A stretch of 64,000 nucleotides of DNA, from the NCBI RefSeq assembly GCF_009765785.1, contig NZ_LMUT01000007.1, positions 1 to 64,000 of the forward strand. The letters are read 5' to 3'. Positions 43,428 to 52,689 of the stretch are shown one piece after another (the first letter of the stretch is position 1; the number at the start of each line of letters is the position of its first letter). The notes under the pieces are model-generated. The model saw only the letters and a list, made by a program, of their open reading frames with translations. It searched no databases and was not told where the DNA came from. Source of the stretch: Granulicella sp. L46 (GTDB lineage Bacteria; Acidobacteriota; Terriglobia; Terriglobales; Acidobacteriaceae). Position numbers and translations under genes: made by a program.

Positions 43428-44768
43428 ATGTCGACACCCAACGCCGCGTCTCCGGATGCAGCGAGCATCAAACCAGCAACAGGAAAACTTGGAATTATGA
43501 TTCCCGGCATGGGAGCGGTCGCGACGACGCTTATCGCCGGAGTAGAGGCAGTTCGCAGAGGATTTGCCAAGCCATTTGGGTCAATGTCGCAGATGGGAAC
43601 GATCCGACTTGGCAAGCGGACCGACGATAACACACCGCTGATCAAGGATTGGGCGCCGATTGCGCAGCTCGATGACCTTGTGTTTACGGGCTGGGATATC
43701 TTCGGCGGCAACCTGTATGACGCGGCGAAGACAGCCGGCGTGCTCGATCGCGATCAGATCGAGAGCATGAAGGACTTCCTGCAGGGCATCGAGCCGATGC
43801 CCGCGGCCTTCGACCAACGCTGGGTCAAGCGGCTTACGCCACAACATCAGAAGGTCGGCAAGAACAAGTGCGACCTCGCTAGCCAGATCCGCAATGACAT
43901 TGCCGAGTTCAAGACCAAGACCGATCGCCAGGTGATGATCTGGTGCGGATCGACCGAGATCTACATCCAGCCGTCAGCCGTTCACCAAACCCTCGAGGCC
44001 TTTGAAAAAGGTCTTGTTGACGACGATCCCAACATCTCGCCGTCCATGCTGTATGCGTGGGCTGCGTTGAAGGAAGGAATTCCGTTTGCCAACGGTGCGC
44101 CGAATCTCACGGTCGACATTCCTGCGTTGCAGGAGCTGTCGAAGAAGATGAACACACCGATCTGCGGCAAGGACTTCAAGACCGGCCAGACGTTCATCAA
44201 GACCGTGTTGGCACCGGGCTTCAAGGCACGTCAGCTTGGCGTCAGCGGATGGTTCTCCACCAACATCCTGGGCAACCGGGACGGCGAGGTACTGGACGAT
44301 CCCGACAACTTCAAGACGAAGGAAGTGTCGAAGTTGGGCGTGCTGGAGCACATCTTCCAGCCGGACAAGAACCCAGATCTCTACGGCGACGCGTTCCACA
44401 AGATTCGGATTGAATATTATCCGCCGCGCGGCGACAACAAAGAGGGTTGGGACAACATCGACATCTTCGGCTGGCTCGGCTATCCGATGCAGATCAAGGT
44501 CGATTTTCTCTGCCGCGACTCAATCCTGGCGGCTCCGCTGGCGCTGGATCTTTGCCTGTTCATGGACCTCGCAGCACGTACGCCGGCACTGCGCGGGCTG
44601 GGCATCCAGGAGTGGCTGAGCTTCTACTTCAAGGATCCGGACAGCGCGCCTGGTGTGTATCCGGAGCATGATCTATTCATTCAGCAGATGAAGTTGAAGA
44701 ACACGCTGCGGCACATTATGGGTGAGGATTTGATCACGCATCTTGGGCTGGAGTACTACGGCGAGTAA
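43428..44768 (+). CDS. Myo-inositol-1-phosphate synthase
   Basis: 446-residue inositol-3-phosphate synthase, which converts glucose-6-phosphate to myo-inositol phosphate using tightly bound NAD. The Rossmann motif is IMIPGMGAVATTLIAGVEAV. Other family blocks are LVFTGWDIFGGNLYDAA, SPSMLYAWAALKEGIPFANGAP, CGKDFKTGQTFIKT and GWFSTNILGNRDG. Inositol is used for phosphatidylinositol, glycolipids or compatible solutes. A strong terminator follows immediately, so the gene is monocistronic or last in its unit. Confidence 0.95.
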   Translation: MSTPNAASPDAASIKPATGKLGIMIPGMGAVATTLIAGVEAVRRGFAKPFGSMSQMGTIRLGKRTDDNTPLIKDWAPIAQLDDLVFTGWDIFGGNLYDAAKTAGVLDRDQIESMKDFLQGIEPMPAAFDQRWVKRLTPQHQKVGKNKCDLASQIRNDIAEFKTKTDRQVMIWCGSTEIYIQPSAVHQTLEAFEKGLVDDDPNISPSMLYAWAALKEGIPFANGAPNLTVDIPALQELSKKMNTPICGKDFKTGQTFIKTVLAPGFKARQLGVSGWFSTNILGNRDGEVLDDPDNFKTKEVSKLGVLEHIFQPDKNPDLYGDAFHKIRIEYYPPRGDNKEGWDNIDIFGWLGYPMQIKVDFLCRDSILAAPLALDLCLFMDLAARTPALRGLGIQEWLSFYFKDPDSAPGVYPEHDLFIQQMKLKNTLRHIMGEDLITHLGLEYYGE

Positions 44769-44784
44769 GCAGTTTGGAACGGCC

Positions 44785-44826
44785 GAGAAGCCCTGCAACG
44801 GAGGTTGTTGCAGGGCTTCTCTGTTT
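44785..44826 (+). terminator. Rho-independent terminator of the inositol phosphate synthase gene
   Basis: A perfect 15-base stem, GAGAAGCCCTGCAAC (44785-44799) pairing with its complement (44807-44821), encloses a 7-base loop and is followed by TGTTT. It begins 16 bases after the stop codon. The T-tract is short but the stem is very stable. Confidence 0.85.
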
Positions 44827-44846
44827 GCAGGGGAAGGGTGCGACGC

Positions 44847-45545
44847 GTGGACTTGAGCGGAGTTGATCTTCAACGACAGACCCTGCGGCTATACGGTGAG
44901 CTGGCAGCGCGGCGCGAGAGCTGGGCTGGGCAACTGGTCTTCGCGTGCGGAGCGAGAGCATCCGGAACGGGGTTGCCGGCGGCGGTGAGCATTGCTGGCG
45001 GGACGTCGTTGCTGCTGGATCCCGATACGGCAGCGGTGAAGTCGGTGTTCCGGCAGGGCGGCGTCGACTTCGTGGTGAATACGCTGGATGAGGCGCTGAG
45101 GGTTCTGAAGAATGAGATCCGCAAGCATCGGCCGCTGAGTGTGGCGCTGGAGGGGGAGGTGGAGCCAGCACTAACGGAGATGCGCGAGCGAGGCGTGCTG
45201 CCGGATTTGCAGGTTTCGGTGGGAGAGGCAGCCGACAATGAGGGGCAACTTGGCGCCGAGAATTTGTGGCTGGCGAGGGAAGGTGCGGTGTTGGTTTCGA
45301 GCGCGCGCCTTGAGGCTTGGCTCATGGAGCGAGGATGGTACGAGGTGGTGCTTGAGTGTGCGACGACGGCGGAGATGCGGAAGTTGGATGCCCGGCTGCT
45401 GGCGCTGTTGCCGGAGACAGATGCGAAGCGGCGCACGTGGTTGCAGCGAATCGGGCACTATCAAAGGATAGTGGCCGGTGGCACCCGAGTGGTGTGGTTG
45501 ACGGAGGCTGAGCGCAGAACGGTGGAGAACTCGGCTGCAATTTAG
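44847..45545 (+). CDS. Unknown protein, possible urocanase-domain relative
   Basis: 232-residue protein. The frame is open from 44805, but that start lies inside the preceding terminator. The GTG at 44847 follows GGGAAGGG and is chosen. The segment VDFVVNTLDEALRVLKNEI...RPLSVALEGEVEPALTEM...RGVLPDLQVS resembles, from memory, the part of urocanase where PLS(I/V)GL-GN is followed by E(L/M)-RG-PD. The rest of urocanase, including the NAD-binding and catalytic cysteine regions, is missing. A diverged or domain-level relative is possible; the function is unknown. Confidence 0.62.
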   Translation: MDLSGVDLQRQTLRLYGELAARRESWAGQLVFACGARASGTGLPAAVSIAGGTSLLLDPDTAAVKSVFRQGGVDFVVNTLDEALRVLKNEIRKHRPLSVALEGEVEPALTEMRERGVLPDLQVSVGEAADNEGQLGAENLWLAREGAVLVSSARLEAWLMERGWYEVVLECATTAEMRKLDARLLALLPETDAKRRTWLQRIGHYQRIVAGGTRVVWLTEAERRTVENSAAI

Positions 45546-45579
45546 ACGGGGTCAGTTGTCATGGCTCTGCGTTGAATCG

Positions 45580-46194
45580 CTAATTCTGAATGACGTTAAG
45601 GATCTCTGGCCAGAGGGTCTTGACTCCTCCGACGGATTTGGACGAGACAGGCAGAACGCGGTCGACGCCGTGCGCCTTCTTGAGAGCGGCCAGCGACTTG
45701 GTAAGCTGGTTGCCGCCAAGGCGGTCGGACTTGGTGCCGACTACCAGGTGCGGGCGCTGCATAGCGTGCAGAGCGTTGATGAGCAGGGTATCGCTCTCCT
45801 GCGGAGGAATGTTGGTGTCGACCAGGCAGATGCAGAGGGCGAGTTGTTCGCGTTCGGCGAGGTAGGGCTCGATGAACTTGGGCCACTCGGCGGAGATGGA
45901 CTTGGAGATCTTGGCATAACCGTAGCCGGGAAGGTCGGCGAAGATGAGCGCCGGCCGGGCGTTGAACTTGGCTTCGGTACCGTCATGGAGCGCGAAGAAG
46001 TTGATAGCGCGGGTGCGACCGGGAGTCGAGGAAACCTTCGCCTCCTTTGAGCCGAGCAGGGTATTGATCAGCGACGATTTGCCGACGTTGGAGCGGCCTA
46101 GGAAGGCGACTTCCGGGGCGTCGAAGGTGCGGGACGCGTCGGGGAAGTGGTCGGGGCTCATGGCGGAGAGCAGGAACTTTGGAACGAAGCGCAT
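45580..46194 (-). CDS. engB: Ribosome biogenesis GTPase EngB (YihA/YsxC)
   Basis: 204-residue small GTPase needed for 50S subunit assembly. The GTP-binding motifs are G1 GRSNVGKSS, a G2 threonine in the STPGRTRAINF loop, G3 DLPGYG, G4 TKSD and a G5 region near PVSSKS. The length is typical of the family. It converges on the urocanase-like gene and stands alone. The ATG at 46194 is 127 bases from the divergent NHL gene. Confidence 0.96.
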   Translation of the reverse strand: MRFVPKFLLSAMSPDHFPDASRTFDAPEVAFLGRSNVGKSSLINTLLGSKEAKVSSTPGRTRAINFFALHDGTEAKFNARPALIFADLPGYGYAKISKSISAEWPKFIEPYLAEREQLALCICLVDTNIPPQESDTLLINALHAMQRPHLVVGTKSDRLGGNQLTKSLAALKKAHGVDRVLPVSSKSVGGVKTLWPEILNVIQN

Positions 46195-46321
46195 GGTCTG
46201 AGCTTATCGCTTGTAGAGGTCGTGTGCGCGGAGACACAGAAGGAGGTCGGAACACTGGGGTAGGATGACACCGAATCCGTTATTTGCGCGAAAGACTGTG
46301 GCGCATCGCTGAGGAGGATTC

Positions 46322-48775
46322 ATGCGCAGTCTGTCGATGTCAAAAAGCGCGGGCGAGGGCCGTGGCAGAGAGTTGCTGGCAACGTTTGCGGCAGTGTCGG
46401 GCGAGGCGGTGCTGGTGGGCATGGTCGTGGCGCTGATCGGCTTGCTGCTGGTTCTGGCTAATGCGCAGGCTAAGGCGCAGGGAATGACGCTTCCGGTTGC
46501 GATGCCGTTGCTGCCGAGCAGTGTGGCCTTCGACGCGGCAGGAAATCTTTACTTTTCCGATACCAATCGGCAGGTGGTCTACGAATCGTCCCTCGCCGGT
46601 GTGCTGAGCGTGGTGGCGGGCGATGGTGTGCAGGGATTTGGCGGCGATGGCGGCGTGGCAACAAGTGCTGAGTTGAACGCGCCGCAGGGAGTCGCGGTCG
46701 GGCCTGATGGGACGCTGTATATCGCAGACACGGGCAATGAACTGATTCGGGCGGTCAGGGGCGGGGTAATCACGACATTTGCCGGCAATCGGAGCGTGGG
46801 ATTTGGGGGCGATGGCGGAACGGCGACGAGCGCAACGTTTCGCTGGCCAAATGCTCTCGCCATCGATGAGACTGGTGCGGTGCTGGTTTGCGATTCTGGC
46901 AATGAGCGGGTGAGGCGAATCAGCGCGGGCATAATCACGACAGCAGTGGGCAACGGGGTGCAGGGATTTGCGGGAGACGGCGGTGCAGCAACAGGCGCTG
47001 AGCTGAACGCGCCTCAGGGTGTCGCGGTGGGAAGCGACGGCCGCATCTTTGTTGCAGACTCGCGCAATCAGCGCATCCGGGTGATAGCGACAAACGGTGT
47101 CATCACCACATTCGCGGGTAATGGCGCGGCAGGGTATGCAGGCGATGGTGGCCCCGCGGCTGAAGCGGAGCTGGCGATGCCGCGCGGACTGTTCGTGACG
47201 TCGAATGGTGCTGTGATCTTTGCGGATTCGAATAACCAGAGGCTGCGCATGGTAGATGCGAGTGGCGTGATCACGACGATTGCGGGCAGCGGCGTGCAGG
47301 GTGGCTCGAGTGATGGAATGGTGGCGGGGACGGTGGCGATGAATTCGCCGCGCGGGGTGGCCGTGTCGAGCTTCGGTGCGCCAGTGTATGCAGACGTGCT
47401 GAATCACCTGGTGCGCGAGAGCGTGGCGAATGGGAATGTATACGTGCCGGCAGGGCTGGCGCCGGCACGAACGACCCAGGTCGCGCTTAGTGCGACTTCG
47501 AGCAACGGACAGACGAACGCAGCGGTCACGGTTGCAGGCCCGGCGGGAACGGTGCAGGGCGTGGTGGAGCTGCTGGATGCAGGGTTGTTGGTGACGCAGA
47601 CGACGCTGGCGGGAGGATCGACGACGTTTGCTCCGCAGACGCTCCCCGCTGGCACGCAGTCGCTGTACGCAGCCTACCTGGGAGATGGAGTGAATCCGGC
47701 GTCGACGAGCGCCGCGGTGAGCGTGAACGGCGGCATCGGGGTCATCACGGCGACGGCGAATCCCGCGATGGTGGAGTATGGGCAGGCGATACCGTTGCTC
47801 ACGGGGACATTGACGGGTGCGTTACTACAGGGTGCCAGCGTTGTGGTGACGTTTACGACGACGGCGGGCTTACTGTCGCCGGTGGGAAACTATCCGATCG
47901 TTGCGGCGCTGAGCGGGCCCGCGAGCGCGAATTACACGGTCGTGATGAGCCCGGCATCGGGAGCGTTGCAGATTGTGCCGGCGGCGAGTGTGACGGCAGA
48001 GCTGCCGCTCACGCAAGGTTCGTACATGGGCCTGCCACTGTTGTTGAGCGCTAGTGTCGGCTCTACGACGCAGGGAGTGCCGACGGGCATCGTCACGTTT
48101 CTTGATAACGGGACGGTGATCACTAGCGCTCCACTGACGAACGGTGCGGCGAATGGCACGTATCTGTCGCCGGGAACAGGCACGCACTCGCTGGTGGCCA
48201 GCTATGGCGGTGACGGGAACTTCCTGTCGAGCGCATCGCAGGCGCAGATAACGACGGTGTCGGTAATGCCAGATTTCACGATGGTGGCGACTGGCTCTAC
48301 GACGCAGACGGTTGCCGCAGGCGATGTGGCGAACTATGCGATGGTGGTGGGGGAGCAGGCGGGAGCGTTTACAGGAATCGTGGACTTTAGTGCGAGTGGA
48401 TTGCCGGCTGGAGCGACGGTTTCGTTCTCGCCGCCACAGGTTGTTCCCGGAACTGGGTCAGTGAACGTGACGATCAGTGTGCAGACCAGCGCGGCGCTGC
48501 TAACGCTTGGATGGAGACGCGTGTCGACTGTGGTGTTGGCTGGCCTGCTGTTTCCGGTGTGGATTGTGGGAAGACGCAAGCGGATCAGCCGGGGATGGTT
48601 GGCGACCTGCACCTTGCTGATGGGGATGCTGGCAATGGTGGGATGCGGTGCGCGGAGCATTTCGACGCCTCTCGCGGGTGGAAAAACGTACATGCTCACA
48701 GTTACGGGAACGTCCACTAACCTTGCGGGAACGGTGGTAAGTCACTCGATGCAGGTTACGTTGGTGGTGGAATAG
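46322..48775 (+). CDS. Secreted NHL-repeat and Ig-like domain protein
   Basis: 817-residue exported protein. A hydrophobic segment at about 30-48 (VLVGMVVALIGLLLVLANA) acts as signal or anchor. Five or six NHL blades follow (GVAVGPDGTLYIADTGNELIR, GVITTFAGNGAAGYAGDGG), forming a beta-propeller to about residue 370. Then come Ig-like and MBG-type domains (TVQGVVELLDAGLLVTQTTL, AVSVNGGIGVITATANPAMV). The C-terminal 100 residues contain a hydrophobic helix, GRRKRISRG, a second helix ending in MVGCGA and a final beta segment. AGGAGG precedes the ATG. Such proteins abound in Terriglobia; the ligand is unknown. Confidence 0.88.
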   Translation: MRSLSMSKSAGEGRGRELLATFAAVSGEAVLVGMVVALIGLLLVLANAQAKAQGMTLPVAMPLLPSSVAFDAAGNLYFSDTNRQVVYESSLAGVLSVVAGDGVQGFGGDGGVATSAELNAPQGVAVGPDGTLYIADTGNELIRAVRGGVITTFAGNRSVGFGGDGGTATSATFRWPNALAIDETGAVLVCDSGNERVRRISAGIITTAVGNGVQGFAGDGGAATGAELNAPQGVAVGSDGRIFVADSRNQRIRVIATNGVITTFAGNGAAGYAGDGGPAAEAELAMPRGLFVTSNGAVIFADSNNQRLRMVDASGVITTIAGSGVQGGSSDGMVAGTVAMNSPRGVAVSSFGAPVYADVLNHLVRESVANGNVYVPAGLAPARTTQVALSATSSNGQTNAAVTVAGPAGTVQGVVELLDAGLLVTQTTLAGGSTTFAPQTLPAGTQSLYAAYLGDGVNPASTSAAVSVNGGIGVITATANPAMVEYGQAIPLLTGTLTGALLQGASVVVTFTTTAGLLSPVGNYPIVAALSGPASANYTVVMSPASGALQIVPAASVTAELPLTQGSYMGLPLLLSASVGSTTQGVPTGIVTFLDNGTVITSAPLTNGAANGTYLSPGTGTHSLVASYGGDGNFLSSASQAQITTVSVMPDFTMVATGSTTQTVAAGDVANYAMVVGEQAGAFTGIVDFSASGLPAGATVSFSPPQVVPGTGSVNVTISVQTSAALLTLGWRRVSTVVLAGLLFPVWIVGRRKRISRGWLATCTLLMGMLAMVGCGARSISTPLAGGKTYMLTVTGTSTNLAGTVVSHSMQVTLVVE

Positions 48776-48925
48776 GCAGCCAGGTATGTTGTTCATGCCG
48801 CGGAACGAGCACTTGGAGACAAGCAGCGTTCGCGACGCAATTGTGCATCTACTAGGAAGACACGCTCCAGGAATCGCAGTTTTGAAACCAAAGGGCGTTA
48901 ACCTCCAACAATCGAAACGAGATCT

Positions 48926-51091
48926 ATGCCACGCACGCTGCTTCCTGGAAAGCCTTACCCTCTCGGCGCCACGCCTACTTCCCTTGGCACGAATTTTGCG
49001 TTGTACTCCGAAAATGCTTCGGCGGTGCATGTTTGCCTGTTTGACGACGCGGGCAAGCAGATCGACTGCGTTGAATTGAAGGAGACGACGGCGTTTGTGT
49101 GGCATGGATTGCTGCGCGGGATTAAGCCGGGGCAGCGCTACGGATATCGCGTAGACGGTCCGTGGGAGCCGGAAAAAGGTCTGCGGTTTAACAAGAGCAA
49201 GTTGTTGATCGACCCCTATGCAAAGGCTATCGCTGGCGAGGTCGACCACAAGGGACCGATCATGCCCTATGACATCGCGTCCGGCGATGACATGAAAATT
49301 TGCAACATCGATGATGCCGACTTTGTGCCCAAGAGCGTCGTGGTGGATTTTCACTTTGACTGGGGCGACGATTGTCCGCCTGAGACGCCGATGTCGGACT
49401 CGATTATCTACGAGATGCACGTTCGCGGGTTTTCCATGAGCAATCCAGCCATCCCCGAGAAGCTGCGCGGAACCTACGCGGGGCTTGCCCACGACGCCAG
49501 CATTGACTACCTGAAGAAGCTCGGAATCACCGCGGTGGAGTTGTTGCCGGTACACCACTTCATTGATGAAGGGCACCTGCTGGATAAAGGGTTGCGCGAC
49601 TATTGGGGGTACAACACCCTGGGATATTTCGCGCCGATGTCGCGGTATAGCTCAAGCGGCGATGACGGGGAACAGGTCACCGAATTCAAGCAAATGGTGA
49701 AGCGGCTGCATGCCGAGGGTCTCGAGGTCATCCTGGATGTGGTGTACAACCACACCTGCGAAGGCAACGAAAAGGGCGAGATGCTTTCGTTCAAAGGCGT
49801 GGATAACACAACGTACTACCGTACGGTGGCTGATGATGGCCGATATTACGTGGATTACACGGGAACGGGCAACACGCTGAATGTTTATCACCCGCAGACG
49901 CTGAAGCTGTTGATGGACAGTCTGCGCTATTGGGTTTCCGAGATGCATGTCGACGGGTTCCGCTTCGATCTCGCATCGACGCTGGCGCGTGAGCTGCACG
50001 ACGTAAACAAGCTGGGAGCTTTCTTCGATACGATCCACCAGGATCCTACCCTTGCAGACGTGAAGCTGATTGCCGAACCGTGGGACATTGGAGAGGGCGG
50101 CTACCAGGTGGGCAACTTCCCAGTGCTGTGGGCGGAGTGGAACGGTAAGTATCGGGATACGGTGAGGCGGTTCTGGAAGGGCGACAATGGGCAACTGTCG
50201 GACTTCGCGTATCGGCTGACGGGGTCGAGCGATTTGTATAAGAGCGATGGGCGAAAACCCTCGGCGTCGATCAACTTCATCACGGCGCACGATGGATTCA
50301 CGTTGTGCGACCTGGTGAGCTTCAACGAAAAGCACAATGAGGCGAACCTCGACAACAATACCGATGGCGCCGACCATAATGACAGCTGGAACATGGGTGC
50401 GGAAGGGCCGACCGACGACCCAGAGATCAATAAGTTGAGAGAGCGGCAGACGAGGAATTTTCTGGCGACGCTGATGTTTAGCCAGGGTGTTCCCATGCTG
50501 CTGGGTGGCGACGAGTTTGCGCGGTCGCAACGCGGCAACAACAATTGCTATTGCCAGGACGACGAACTGACCTGGTTTGACTGGAACCTCGATGAGCCGC
50601 GTAAACGGCTTCTAGAGTTCACCTCGAAGCTGATCAAGTTGCGCAAGGATCACCCCAACCTGCATCGGCGAAGGTTCTTCCAGGATCGTGAGATTCGTGG
50701 TTCCGTGGTGCGCGATATCGCGTGGTACGGAACGGATGGGAACGAGATCTCGGACGATGCTTGGAGCGAGGAGTGGAATCGTTCGATTGGGCTAATGCTC
50801 AATGGACAGACGCTGCAGGTGATGGACGACGAAGGCCATCCCGTGGTGGACGACAGTTTCCTGATTCTCGTGAATGCCGCAGCCGAGGGCGTCGAGTATG
50901 TGTTGCCTGCGCCGCCGGATGGGAATCCATGGAGGCAGGTACTGGACACCGAGAATGTTGAAAACCCCTTCTGCGACGCCGCCGTGGAGGAGAAGGTGAT
51001 CCTGGGTGGCCGATCGATACGGGTCTACTCGGATTGCACGGAGGAGATCGCGAAGTCGCCGGTGCGGTATAAGCTGACGAGAACGCTCTAG
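48926..51091 (+). CDS. glgX: Glycogen debranching enzyme GlgX
   Basis: 721-residue GH13 isoamylase-type enzyme that hydrolyses alpha-1,6 branches left by phosphorylase. The N-terminal CBM48-like domain (PLGATPTSLGTNFALYSENA) precedes the barrel. Catalytic residues are D348 in DGFRFDLAS, E384 in LIAEPWDIGEGGYQ and D456 in ITAHDGFTL. DVVYNHTCEG is conserved region I. Its length is like GlgX/TreX of other bacteria. It is not beside other glycogen genes here. Confidence 0.96.
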   Translation: MPRTLLPGKPYPLGATPTSLGTNFALYSENASAVHVCLFDDAGKQIDCVELKETTAFVWHGLLRGIKPGQRYGYRVDGPWEPEKGLRFNKSKLLIDPYAKAIAGEVDHKGPIMPYDIASGDDMKICNIDDADFVPKSVVVDFHFDWGDDCPPETPMSDSIIYEMHVRGFSMSNPAIPEKLRGTYAGLAHDASIDYLKKLGITAVELLPVHHFIDEGHLLDKGLRDYWGYNTLGYFAPMSRYSSSGDDGEQVTEFKQMVKRLHAEGLEVILDVVYNHTCEGNEKGEMLSFKGVDNTTYYRTVADDGRYYVDYTGTGNTLNVYHPQTLKLLMDSLRYWVSEMHVDGFRFDLASTLARELHDVNKLGAFFDTIHQDPTLADVKLIAEPWDIGEGGYQVGNFPVLWAEWNGKYRDTVRRFWKGDNGQLSDFAYRLTGSSDLYKSDGRKPSASINFITAHDGFTLCDLVSFNEKHNEANLDNNTDGADHNDSWNMGAEGPTDDPEINKLRERQTRNFLATLMFSQGVPMLLGGDEFARSQRGNNNCYCQDDELTWFDWNLDEPRKRLLEFTSKLIKLRKDHPNLHRRRFFQDREIRGSVVRDIAWYGTDGNEISDDAWSEEWNRSIGLMLNGQTLQVMDDEGHPVVDDSFLILVNAAAEGVEYVLPAPPDGNPWRQVLDTENVENPFCDAAVEEKVILGGRSIRVYSDCTEEIAKSPVRYKLTRTL

Positions 51092-51113
51092 ATCGAAGTA
51101 AGCGAAGTTCGAA

Positions 51114-51401
51114 TTACGTCGCGCTTGCTCCGTTGGGATTGAGGAGATCGACAAAGAGAGTGTAGCCGCGATGGGTCGCAAGGCTGAGCGCGCTGTCTTC
51201 TTTGTTGTTGCGGGCGTTAATGCCTGCACCCTTTTCGATAAGCAGGCGGCCGATGGACACGTCGCCTTCGACGGCGGCGAGCATGAGGAGGGTCCAGCCA
51301 TTCTGGTTGGCCAAGTTGGGATCGAGGCCCTGTTCCAAAGCCGCGCGGAGACCGGCCTCGTCGCCGCGTTTGATCAGGTTTTGTGCGCCGCGATAGGTCA
51401 T
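51114..51401 (-). CDS. Small ankyrin-repeat protein
   Basis: 95-residue protein of two to three ankyrin repeats: AGLRAALEQGLDPNLANQNGWTLLMLAAVEGD, then IGRLLIEKGAGINARNNKEDSALSLATHRG. It has no signal peptide. The gene starts 3 bases after gmhA ends, so both are on one message. It probably acts as a protein-binding module; the partner is unknown. Confidence 0.85.
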   Translation of the reverse strand: MTYRGAQNLIKRGDEAGLRAALEQGLDPNLANQNGWTLLMLAAVEGDVSIGRLLIEKGAGINARNNKEDSALSLATHRGYTLFVDLLNPNGASAT

Positions 51402-51404
51402 GAG

Positions 51405-52016
51405 CTACTCCGCTAAATGTTGGGGCTTTTCACCGAAGTGTTCGCCGAAGTAGAAGCGCTCGACGAGCATGCAGAGGATGTGCTCAAGGGCCAGGTGGGA
51501 TTCCTGGATGTTCATCGTGGTGTCGGAGGGAACGATCACGTTGATGTCGGAGATGTCTTTCATCGCGCCGCCGTTGTTGCCGGTGTAGGCGATGGTGTGG
51601 ACGCCGAGGGTGCGAGCACACTTCAGGGCCTTGATGCAGTTCTTCGAGTTGCCCGAGGTGGAGATCGCGAGGAGCACGTCGCCGGGCTGACCGAGGGCCT
51701 CCACCTGGCGCTCGAAGATGTGGTCGAAGTAGTAATCGTTTCCAACCGCGGTCATGATGCTGCTGTCCGTTGTGAGGGCAATGGCGCGGAGTGCCGGGCG
51801 GTCGATGGTGAGCCGCGCGACGAACTCGGCGACGAGGTGCTGAGCGTCGGCAGCCGAGCCTCCGTTGCCGCAAACGAGGAGCTTATGGCCGGACTTCATG
51901 GAGTCGGCGGTAAGGCGAGCGGCGGCGACGACGGCGTCGTGGATGGTCTCATCGCGGAGGACGCGTGTCATGGTGGAGATGGACTGGGCGAGCTGGCGTT
52001 TGACGATGTCGATCAT
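51405..52016 (-). CDS. gmhA: Phosphoheptose isomerase (SIS domain)
   Basis: 203-residue GmhA-type SIS protein, which converts sedoheptulose-7-phosphate to glycero-manno-heptose-7-phosphate for LPS inner core or other heptosides. Key segments are LLVCGNGGSAADAQHLVAEFVARL, ALTTDSSIMTAVGNDY, ISTSGNSKNCIKAL and ESHLALEHILCMLVE with its conserved Glu-x-His. The presence of heptose synthesis fits a diderm envelope. It is followed 3 bases later by the ankyrin gene and preceded, 106 bases upstream, by the cupin gene. Confidence 0.94.
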   Translation of the reverse strand: MIDIVKRQLAQSISTMTRVLRDETIHDAVVAAARLTADSMKSGHKLLVCGNGGSAADAQHLVAEFVARLTIDRPALRAIALTTDSSIMTAVGNDYYFDHIFERQVEALGQPGDVLLAISTSGNSKNCIKALKCARTLGVHTIAYTGNNGGAMKDISDINVIVPSDTTMNIQESHLALEHILCMLVERFYFGEHFGEKPQHLAE

Positions 52017-52122
52017 GGTGCGTCCTCCCGGAGTGCACGAATGGGGGTTGCGAGCCTGAGCGTTCGCGGATTCATGTTGCCGAGTTTACGATGCGTGAAA
52101 ACGATACATGAATTGCCTGGCT

Positions 52123-52491
52123 TTAGCGCAAGTACGCGTCGTCGCCTGTGATCCAGTCCTTGCGGGGCGGGGCGAAGATGTCGAAGTCGACGGTGTCTTC
52201 GAGCGCCTCGGCTGAATGGGGAACGTTGCCGGGAATGATGAGGATTTCACCCTCACGGATGATCTTTTCTACAGCATTTCCTTCGTCGCCGAGCAGGAAG
52301 CGAAGGGCTCCCTGGGTGATGTAGGAGATCTGCTCGTTGGGATGTTGATGGCGCGGAACGATGCAGCCTTTCTTGAGCTCGATGCGCGCGAACATGGATT
52401 TCGATCCGGTAACGAACTGGCGCGTCAGCAGGGGATTGAGCTGCGTTGCGGGGATGTCGGACCAGCGGGTGTGAAGCAGTTCTTCAGACAT
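52123..52491 (-). CDS. Cupin domain protein
   Basis: 122-residue single-domain cupin. Motif 1 is IVPRHQHPNEQISYITQGALRF, with metal ligands H, H and E. Motif 2 is GEILIIPGNVPHSAEA, with the last His. Such proteins can be dioxygenases, isomerases or ligand-binding domains. The ATG at 52491 is chosen over a TTG 18 bases upstream. The gene is divergent from amt. Confidence 0.88.
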   Translation of the reverse strand: MSEELLHTRWSDIPATQLNPLLTRQFVTGSKSMFARIELKKGCIVPRHQHPNEQISYITQGALRFLLGDEGNAVEKIIREGEILIIPGNVPHSAEALEDTVDFDIFAPPRKDWITGDDAYLR

Positions 52492-52583
52492 GTCCAAAGA
52501 GTATCGCAACCTTGGAGCAAAGGCATCTGCAGGCGGAACAGGATGTTGTAAAGTAGGGGGAACTGAACAAAAGCTGCAGGTCC

Positions 52584-52648
52584 GCGAGCGTTAGTATGCT
52601 CGCAGATCGAAACAAATTTCTGTGCCGCGGGGCGCGATTGCCGGCACA
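52584..52648. promoter_or_regulatory. Two inverted repeats upstream of amt
   Basis: GCGAGC (52584-52589) pairs with GCTCGC (52598-52603), and TGTGCCG (52621-52627) pairs with CGGCACA (52642-52648). Both lie in the gap between the divergent cupin and amt genes, just before the ammonium transporter. They could be operators or leader hairpins for nitrogen control. I see no clear sigma-54 promoter (TGGC...TTGC). Confidence 0.35.
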
Positions 52649-52689
52649 TACACCAAATGGCTCTGATTTCCGACGAAGGTGATGGACGT

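Noticed and set aside
46340-47407. 355-codon frame antisense to the NHL protein
   Set aside because: Follows the repeat structure of the sense gene and has no start signal or family motif.
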